From positions 62,001-126,000 of the forward strand of contig NZ_JASGBH010000005.1 of NCBI RefSeq assembly GCF_030053395.1: a stretch of 64,000 bases of DNA, read 5' to 3'. The notes under the pieces are model-generated. The model was not told the origin of the DNA. It did no database searches and saw nothing but the letters and a program-made list of their open reading frames with translations. The position numbers and the translations under genes are program-made. The first letter of the stretch is position 1. The number at the start of each line of letters is the position of its first letter. The stretch is from Limnohabitans lacus (GTDB taxonomy: Bacteria > Pseudomonadota > Gammaproteobacteria > Burkholderiales > Burkholderiaceae_C). Shown one piece after another: positions 58,410 to 64,000 of the stretch.

Positions 58410-58583
58410 GGGTTACTCCTAATGGGTCGCCAAAGGCGAGGGTTGCGTCACGCACCGTCTTGGGCCGTGACTGTCGTTTCATCCGTGACTTGCACAATCT
58501 GTGCCCGACACTTGATACGATCCTACTATAGTCAGCCCGCTGTCAGACGGCCATCAGGGTGTTCCCCATGCTGGTGCGCCGCC

Positions 58584-59522
58584 TCAAGCCGGTGCACCAG
58601 CACTGGCCTGCTTCAAAAATGCCCACAGCTCTTGCGCAGAACGTTTGGGGTTGTGCCGCAAACCGGTTTTTTCACGGTAGGCACGCACTTCCATGGTCAA
58701 GGCCAGCGTTTGCCCTGGAGGCAAGATGACCTCGGTCAAGGCCCCGGCTTGCAGCTCTTTCTTGACGGCGCTTTGCGGCAAAAAAGCAATGCCATGGCCT
58801 TCCAGCGCCATGACCTTCAGGCCTTCGGCCATGTCGGTTTCGTAAACACGGTCCAAATGGATGGGCGTGACCGCCTGCTTCAAGATCCAATCGGTCACGC
58901 CGCCCAGATACGCCCCGGGGGCATAGCCCAAATACGGCAATGGCTTGTGGGCCGCGCCGGGCAGATCCCACACCGGCTTGCCGCCAGTGGTCGCCTTGGC
59001 ATAGGGCGCGATCACTTCTTGCCCCAAGACCACCATCTCGTAGCGTTCGGTGTCGATTTGCAAGGGCTGTGATGGGTGGTGGTAGGCGATCAGCAAATCA
59101 CAACCACCTTCCATCAAACGCATGGCCGCATCGTGCACGTTCAGGGCGATCAGTCGGCTTTTGATCGGGCCAAAGCCCTCCCGCAGGCTGGCCACCCAGG
59201 CCGGGAAAAACGTGAACGCCAGCGTGTGGGGCAAAGCGAACTCGATGAAGTCCTGCCCGGCCGCGTCATGCCCGCGCAGCATGGCCCGGGTGTTTTGCAG
59301 CGACTGCAGCAACTCCAGCGCCTGGGCATACAAGGTCTCGCCCGCAGGGGTGAGGGTGGTGGGGTAAGAACTGCGGTCCACCAGGTCCACCCCCGCCCAA
59401 GCTTCGAGCGACTGGATGCGCCTGGAAAACGCCGGTTGCGTCACGTGCCGCAACTGCGCCGAGCGACTGAAACTGCGGGTCTCAGCCAGGCTCACAAAGT
59501 CTTCAAGCCATTTGGTTTCCAT
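58584..59522 (-). CDS. LysR-family regulator
   Basis: 312 residues. N-terminal winged helix (WLEDFVSLAETRSFSRSAQLRHVTQPAFSRRI) and a substrate-binding domain. It lies 174 bp upstream of gltI on the same strand; it may control the glt operon or something else. The gltI-regulator spacer holds a possible start region (ctactata-like), but I see no clear site. Confidence 0.92.
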   Translation of the reverse strand: METKWLEDFVSLAETRSFSRSAQLRHVTQPAFSRRIQSLEAWAGVDLVDRSSYPTTLTPAGETLYAQALELLQSLQNTRAMLRGHDAAGQDFIEFALPHTLAFTFFPAWVASLREGFGPIKSRLIALNVHDAAMRLMEGGCDLLIAYHHPSQPLQIDTERYEMVVLGQEVIAPYAKATTGGKPVWDLPGAAHKPLPYLGYAPGAYLGGVTDWILKQAVTPIHLDRVYETDMAEGLKVMALEGHGIAFLPQSAVKKELQAGALTEVILPPGQTLALTMEVRAYREKTGLRHNPKRSAQELWAFLKQASAGAPA

Positions 59523-59546
59523 GCAGGGATTATGGCTTCACACCCA

Positions 59547-61349
59547 TCAATCGGCCGACTGCTGCAGCGCCCACATGCTGGCGTAACGCCCTTGCAGGGC
59601 CAGCAGTGCCGCATGGTTGCCGCGCTCGATGATGCGCCCGGCCTCCATGACCAAAATCTCATGCGCATCCACCACGGTGGAGAGGCGGTGGGCAATCACC
59701 AGTGTGGTTTTGTTTTGGGACACCCCCGCCAACTCGGCCTGGATGGCCCGCTCGTTGGCCGAATCCAGTGCCGACGTCGCTTCGTCAAACACCAAGATCG
59801 GCGGGTCTTTCAGCAAGGTGCGGGCAATCGCCACGCGCTGCTTCTCGCCGCCCGACAGCTTCAGGCCCCGCTCGCCCACCGAGGTTTCATAGCCCTTGGG
59901 GGTGGACGCGATGAAATCGTGAATGCGTGCGGCCTTGGCCGCGCCTTCGATCTCTGCCTGGCTGGCGCCGGGGCGGCCATACGCGATGTTGTAGGCCACG
60001 GTGTCGTTGAACAGCACGGTGTCTTGCGGCACGATGCCCAAAGCCTGACGCACAGTGGCTTGCTGGACCTGCTTGATGTCTTGCCCCGCCATGCGGATGG
60101 TGCCTTGCTGCACATCGTAAAAACGGAACATCAAGCGTGCCAAGGTCGATTTGCCCGAACCCGAAGGGCCGACCACCGCCACGGTTTTGCCGGCGGGGAT
60201 GGTGAAGCTGATGTCCTGCAAGATGGGGCGATCGCTCTCGTAGGCAAACGAGACACGGTCGAACACCACATCGGGCGCACCGCCCAAAGCGAGCGGCAAT
60301 GCACCCGGCACATCGGCGATTTCGCGCTCCCGGTCCATCAGCGTGAACATCTTGTCCAGATCGGTCAAGCTTTGCTTGATCTCGCGGTAGAGCACGCCCA
60401 AAAAGTTCAGCGGGATGTACAACTGGATCATGAAGGCATTGATCATGACCAAGTCGCCCAAGGTCATGCGGCCATCCACCACGCCTTGGGTGGCACGCCA
60501 CAACATGGCCACCAGCGCGGTGGCAATGATCAGTTGCTGCCCGGTGTTGAGCAAACTCAAAGAGGTTTGTGCCTTCAGGCGCGAGCGGCGCAAGCGCTCC
60601 AAGCTTTCGTCGTAGCGCCGGGCTTCAAACGCTTCGTTGCCAAAATACTTGACCGTTTCGTAATTCAGCAAAGAGTCCACCGCCTTGGTGTGCGCGGCCG
60701 AATCAAACTCGTTGGCCTGCCGGCGGTATTTCGTGCGCCACTCGGTGATGCGCACCGTGAACAAGATGTACAGCGACAGAGCGGCCACCGTGATCCATGC
60801 AAACCAGACGTCGAACTTCACCGCCAAGATGGTCAGCACCAGCCCCACCTCGATCAGCGTGGGCACGATGCTGTAGAGCGAATAGGAAATCAAGGACTCG
60901 ATGCCACGCACGCCGCGCTCGATGTCGCGCGTCATGCCGCCGGTCTGCCGCGCCAAGTGAAAGCGCAAGCTCAAAGCATGCAAATGCTCAAAGGTTTGCA
61001 GCGCAATGCTGCGGGCGGCGCCCTGGGTGGCTTTGGCAAACACCAGTTCGCGCAGCTCGGTGAATGCCGAGGTCATCAAGCGCAAAGCGCCATAGCCCAG
61101 CAACAAACTGGCAGGCACCACCAAGACCAGCTTCGGGTCGCCGGGTCGGATGCTCATTGCGTCGATCAGTTCTTTGAGCAAGAGGGGCACGCTCACATTG
61201 GCCAGCTTGGCGCCGACCATGAGCGCCAGCGCGATGATCACGCGCCATTTGTATTGCCACAAATAAGGCAACAAGCGGGACAAGGTGTGCCAGTCGCCAG
61301 AACGTTGAGCCGAGGGGACCGGTGGGGAGCTTTCGCCGTGGTGGCGCAT
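59547..61349 (-). CDS. Atm1/HMT1-type ABC exporter
   Basis: 600 residues. A six-span membrane domain (about 35-310) with the Atm1-like NYETVKYFGNE and SLSLLNTGQ, then an ATPase domain: Walker [10 protein letters not shown], signature LSGGEKQRVAIART, Walker B ILVFDEATSALD. The family exports glutathione-linked or heavy-metal/Fe-S-related compounds. The start is ATG 61349; a TTG at 61358 is less likely. It diverges from a thioesterase gene. Confidence 0.92.
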   Translation of the reverse strand: MRHHGESSPPVPSAQRSGDWHTLSRLLPYLWQYKWRVIIALALMVGAKLANVSVPLLLKELIDAMSIRPGDPKLVLVVPASLLLGYGALRLMTSAFTELRELVFAKATQGAARSIALQTFEHLHALSLRFHLARQTGGMTRDIERGVRGIESLISYSLYSIVPTLIEVGLVLTILAVKFDVWFAWITVAALSLYILFTVRITEWRTKYRRQANEFDSAAHTKAVDSLLNYETVKYFGNEAFEARRYDESLERLRRSRLKAQTSLSLLNTGQQLIIATALVAMLWRATQGVVDGRMTLGDLVMINAFMIQLYIPLNFLGVLYREIKQSLTDLDKMFTLMDREREIADVPGALPLALGGAPDVVFDRVSFAYESDRPILQDISFTIPAGKTVAVVGPSGSGKSTLARLMFRFYDVQQGTIRMAGQDIKQVQQATVRQALGIVPQDTVLFNDTVAYNIAYGRPGASQAEIEGAAKAARIHDFIASTPKGYETSVGERGLKLSGGEKQRVAIARTLLKDPPILVFDEATSALDSANERAIQAELAGVSQNKTTLVIAHRLSTVVDAHEILVMEAGRIIERGNHAALLALQGRYASMWALQQSAD

Positions 61350-61389
61350 AAGGGACAATCCTGTGAATCTTCAACCTTCGATTGTGCCC

Positions 61390-61800
61390 ATGTCTGACGT
61401 CGCCCGCCCCTTCACCGTTGCCTTGCCCACAGACCAAGAGTTGGTGCTCAAAGTCATCCCCATGCCGGCCGACTGCAATGCCAGCGGTGACATCTTTGGC
61501 GGCTGGGTCATGGCGCAAGTCGACTTGGCCGGTGCGGTGTTGCCAGCGCGGCGCGTCAAGGGCCGCATCGCCACCGTGGCGGTCAACGAGTTCATCTTCA
61601 AGCAAGCGGTCAAGGTGGGCGACATCTTGTCCTTTTTTGCCCGCATCGTGAAAGTCGGCCGCACCTCGGTGACCGTGCAGGTCGAAGTGTTTGCCGAGCG
61701 CTTTGCGCTGCAAGGCCAGTACATCAAAGTGACCGAAGCCCGCCTGACCTATGTGGCCATCGACAAGCAGGGCAAGCCCTGCCCGGTGCCAGAAGCATGA
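61390..61800 (+). CDS. Acyl-CoA thioesterase, YciA-type hot-dog fold
   Basis: 136 residues. The hot-dog signature (PMPADCNASGDIFGGWVMAQVDLAG) with the catalytic Asp of YciA-like enzymes. It hydrolyses acyl-CoAs in the cytoplasm. ATG 61390; a GTG nine codons up is possible. Converges on the next thioesterase with 5 bp between stops. Confidence 0.92.
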   Translation: MSDVARPFTVALPTDQELVLKVIPMPADCNASGDIFGGWVMAQVDLAGAVLPARRVKGRIATVAVNEFIFKQAVKVGDILSFFARIVKVGRTSVTVQVEVFAERFALQGQYIKVTEARLTYVAIDKQGKPCPVPEA

Positions 61801-61805
61801 ACCAC

Positions 61806-62288
61806 TCAGGAAACGATGTAGGCCCCTGCGCCGGTGGACATCAAGGTGCCATCGGGTCCGCAAAACTCCATGCGCGATGAACCCACGCGGGAGCCCACAC
61901 GCAAGGCGTTGGCGGTGATGGTGAAGTGCTCCCCAATGCCAGGGCGCAAATAGTCCACCCGCAAGTCGATGGTGCCCAGCTTGGCAAAGCGCTCCAGGCG
62001 TTTGGCAGGTGTCTCGTCCATGTGTTTGGCCGCCAGCGCCGCCATCACGGCCGCGCTGCCGATGGCGTCCAGCACCGCGCTGATGACGCCGCCGTGGATG
62101 CGGTTGTAGGCAAAGTGGCCCACCAGTTCTGGCCGCATGTCGATGCGGGCCTCCACCCCCTCGGGCGTGACTTTGACCAGTTTCAGGCCCAAGGTTTTGT
62201 TGAAAACGATTTTTTCTTCGTAGATTTCGCGAAAGCCCTCGATGTATTCGGGCTCAAGGATGACGGGGGTGGGGGTGCGGTGGGGCAT
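61806..62288 (-). CDS. PaaI/DUF4442-type hot-dog thioesterase
   Basis: 160 residues. Hot-dog core AYNRIHGGVISAVLDAIGSAAVM with HGG (PaaI-like active-site loop). Likely an acyl-CoA or aryl-CoA thioesterase. Convergent with the YciA-type gene. Confidence 0.88.
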   Translation of the reverse strand: MPHRTPTPVILEPEYIEGFREIYEEKIVFNKTLGLKLVKVTPEGVEARIDMRPELVGHFAYNRIHGGVISAVLDAIGSAAVMAALAAKHMDETPAKRLERFAKLGTIDLRVDYLRPGIGEHFTITANALRVGSRVGSSRMEFCGPDGTLMSTGAGAYIVS

Positions 62289-62340
62289 CCGATCATTTTA
62301 TCGATGAGCGGACCAGTGCCGTCGGTGTGCATAACCGTCG

Positions 62341-62418
62341 GGGGCTTCAGCCCCAACACGGGCCTGAGCCGAAGCCGACTATGTCGGACCTGAAGTTACC
62401 GACCTGCGGGCTCAGGGC
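62341..62418. repeat. Nested inverted repeats in the spacer before enoyl-CoA hydratase's end
   Basis: GGGGCT-TC-AGCCCC (62341-62354), and CCTGAGCC (62363-62370) pairing with GGCTCAGG (62409-62416) around an inner GTCGG/CCGAC pair. This looks like a mobile or repeat-derived palindrome; variants of such elements are dispersed in this group of bacteria (from memory, not checked). Confidence 0.5.
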
Positions 62419-62419
62419 A

Positions 62420-63184
62420 TCACAGCTTGGAAAAATCAGGCTTGCGCTTTTCCATGAAAGCACCAAAGGCTTCGCGGGCAGCAGGTTCACGCAGCATGCG
62501 GCCAAAGCTTTGGCCCTCTTCGTCCATCTTGGCCAGCACTTCTTGTTGGTAGCCGCCCTTCATCAAGCGCTTGGTCTCGATCAGCGAGGACAAAGGCTTG
62601 CCCGCCAGCTTGCGGGCTTGGGCTTGGGCGTAGCCGTTCACTTCGGTCGGCGGCACCACGCGGTTGACCAAGCCGACTTCTTGCGCGGCCTCGGCAAAGA
62701 AGGGATCACCCATGAGCAAGGCTTCTGCAGCACGGTGGTAACCAAACATGCGCGGCGCCAGCACACTCGAGGCCGCTTCGGGGCACAGACCCAGATTCAC
62801 AAAGGGCATGGAAAATGCCGCGTTGTCGCCGGCATAGACCAAATCGCAATGGAAGAGCATGGTGGTACCGATGCCCACCGCAGGGCCGGCCACCGCGGCC
62901 AGCAGCGGTTTTTCAAACGTGGCGATGCCACGCAAAAATCGGAACACTGGCGACTCTTGGGTGCTGGGTGGTTGGTTCAAAAAGTCACCAATGTCATTGC
63001 CCGCACTGAAGATGCTTTCATGGCCCTGGAACAGCACCACGCGCACCGACGCATCGGCCGCGGCTTGCGCGACCGCATCGGCCATGGCCGCGTACATGGT
63101 GGAAGTGATGGAATTCTTTTTGTCCAGTCGGTTGAAGGTGATGGTCATCACCCCTGCGTCGATGTGGGTCAGGATGTCAGACAT
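62420..63184 (-). CDS. Enoyl-CoA hydratase/isomerase family protein
   Basis: 254 residues, crotonase fold. The oxyanion region FSAGNDIGDF and AVAGPAVGIGTTM are present. The second catalytic Glu position of true hydratases reads differently (PFVNLGLCPEAASS keeps a Glu near), so a hydratase or isomerase of acyl-CoA fits. Clustered with thioesterases and an acyl-CoA dehydrogenase: fatty/aryl acyl-CoA breakdown. Confidence 0.9.
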   Translation of the reverse strand: MSDILTHIDAGVMTITFNRLDKKNSITSTMYAAMADAVAQAAADASVRVVLFQGHESIFSAGNDIGDFLNQPPSTQESPVFRFLRGIATFEKPLLAAVAGPAVGIGTTMLFHCDLVYAGDNAAFSMPFVNLGLCPEAASSVLAPRMFGYHRAAEALLMGDPFFAEAAQEVGLVNRVVPPTEVNGYAQAQARKLAGKPLSSLIETKRLMKGGYQQEVLAKMDEEGQSFGRMLREPAAREAFGAFMEKRKPDFSKL

Positions 63185-63202
63185 GTTGCTCTCATTCCAA
63201 AT

Positions 63203-63225
63203 GAAAAGGCCGCCCCAAGGGCGGC
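63203..63225 (-). terminator. Terminator after the DUF2147 gene
   Basis: Minus strand: 7-bp stem GCCGCCC/GGGCGGC, loop 3, followed by TTTTCATTT. Lies 20 bp past the DUF2147 stop. Confidence 0.8.
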
Positions 63226-63247
63226 ACGGTGATGAAAAATCGCGGGC

Positions 63248-63688
63248 TCAAGGGGCCTTGACCCACAACTGGTTGCGCCAGAACGGGCCCAGAAAACCGC
63301 GCACCTGCAGTTTCGCGCCCCCCTCGACGGGCGTCAGTCGCACGCGGTACAGCTTGCCCTCTTCCGGATCGAGGATCTCTCCGCCTTCCCAATACTCGTT
63401 GCCCGCCGACTTCTTCACACCGCGGATGATCTCCATGCCGAGGATGGTCTGGCCCTTGCGGTCGTCCGCGCATTTGTCGCACTTGGCCGCAGGGTCTGCG
63501 CCCTTGCGCAGGATCTGGCTGACCTTGCCTCGCAAGACGCCACCTGCGTCTTCGATGGTGACAACACTCTTGGTCTCTCCGGTTTTGTCATCAATGGTGT
63601 GCCAACGACCCACCGGACTGTTGGCCTGAGCGGCCAAGGCCAAAAAGCCCATGCCGGCCAGCGTCATCGTGCGCAATATGTTTTTCAT
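63248..63688 (-). CDS. DUF2147 periplasmic protein
   Basis: 146 residues. Signal peptide ending AAQAN, then a DUF2147 beta-barrel-like domain (GRWHTIDDKTGETKSVVTIED; CDKCADDRKGQTILGMEI). CDKC could form a disulfide. Family function unknown. Confidence 0.88.
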   Translation of the reverse strand: MKNILRTMTLAGMGFLALAAQANSPVGRWHTIDDKTGETKSVVTIEDAGGVLRGKVSQILRKGADPAAKCDKCADDRKGQTILGMEIIRGVKKSAGNEYWEGGEILDPEEGKLYRVRLTPVEGGAKLQVRGFLGPFWRNQLWVKAP

Positions 63689-63711
63689 GGTTCAACTCCT
63701 GAAGTGCGCAA

Positions 63712-64000
63712 TCATGCCAAAGCGGCTTCGGTGTCCATCAACGCCTCGCTGCCCGCACGGATGCGGCGCATCAAGGTCGACGTCTCGGGCATCATGCGCG
63801 AGAAATAAAAACGTGCCGTCTGCAACTTGGCTTGGTAGAAGGGATCGGGCCGCTGTGCGGCCTCTTCGGCTTCGGCCAGTTTGGCCAAGGCCACTTGGGC
63901 CGAGCGCGCCCAAAAATAGCCCATCACCAAGTGACCCACCACCCGCAGGTAGTCCACCGCAGCAGCGCCCACCTCGTCGGCATTGCTCATGGCCTTCATA
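63712..64000 (-). CDS. Acyl-CoA dehydrogenase, C-terminal part, cut by window end
   Basis: Only about 95 C-terminal residues are present; the frame runs off the right edge. ALAKLAEAEEAAQRPDPFYQAK and FYFSRMMPETSTLMRRIRAG match the C-terminal extra domain of long acyl-CoA dehydrogenases (DmdC/FadE-like). The stop is at 63712-63714. Same strand and cluster as the enoyl-CoA hydratase. Confidence 0.85.
   Translation of the reverse strand, partial: MKAMSNADEVGAAAVDYLRVVGHLVMGYFWARSAQVALAKLAEAEEAAQRPDPFYQAKLQTARFYFSRMMPETSTLMRRIRAGSEALMDTEAALA

Overview
The window looks like a piece of a betaproteobacterial (Burkholderiales, probably Comamonadaceae, Limnohabitans/Rhodoferax-like) chromosome. The evidence is gene content and style: System II cytochrome c biogenesis (ResB/CcsB) next to a di-haem cytochrome c4, MsrPQ, a CIRCE-controlled groESL, a gsp type II secretion operon, many NTD/TTG/GTG starts with ATGA overlaps, and a palindromic intergenic repeat of the kind scattered through Comamonadaceae genomes. 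There are no rRNA, tRNA, CRISPR, IS or phage genes. The window starts inside lysA and ends inside an acyl-CoA dehydrogenase gene.

Layout. 1-9.3 kb: lysA (3' part), a cytoplasmic molybdopterin oxidoreductase, an M20 amidohydrolase, an NDUFA9-like dehydrogenase, msrQP, then a 7-TM histidine kinase with a single-domain response regulator. 9.3-17.1 kb: ccsB-resB, cytochrome c4, engB, an epoxide-hydrolase-like alpha/beta hydrolase and two overlapping LpxL-type acyltransferases. 17.2-25.7 kb: a MerR/excisionase-like DNA-binding protein, groES-groEL behind a CIRCE operator, a membrane cupredoxin, OsmC, a candidate small RNA, ilvA and a large low-GC lipoprotein gene. 25.8-37.4 kb: a type II secretion system with gspC divergent from gspG-H-I-J-K-L-M-N-D-E-(MipA/OmpV-like)-F. 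37.4-42.3 kb: an 86-bp tandem repeat and housekeeping genes (5'-nucleotidase, EamA transporter, htpX, DUF3025, pyrC).

42.4-55.2 kb is the most interesting part: a beta-1,3-glucan (laminarin-type) utilisation locus. It holds a LacI-family regulator, a GH17 glucanase, an outer-membrane porin, a GH81 endo-glucanase, a novel Ig-domain lipoprotein, a GH16 laminarinase, a GH1 beta-glucosidase, and a sugar ABC ATPase and binding protein. Copies of one palindrome (TGAAAGCGCTTTCA) lie in front of each of the four transcription units, so the locus reads as one LacI-family regulon. The intended flow is: GH81/GH16/GH17 cut the polymer, the porin admits oligosaccharides, the binding protein and ABC importer take them in, and GH1 finishes to glucose. 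Two lesions break it: GH17 has an in-frame TGA at codon 85, and the two ABC permease genes have collapsed into a 254-bp remnant joining the start of a MalF-like gene to the end of a MalG-like gene.

55.3-64 kb: a glutamate/aspartate-type ABC importer (gltIJKL order) with a LysR regulator, an Atm1-type ABC exporter, two hot-dog thioesterases, an enoyl-CoA hydratase, a DUF2147 protein and the end of an acyl-CoA dehydrogenase.
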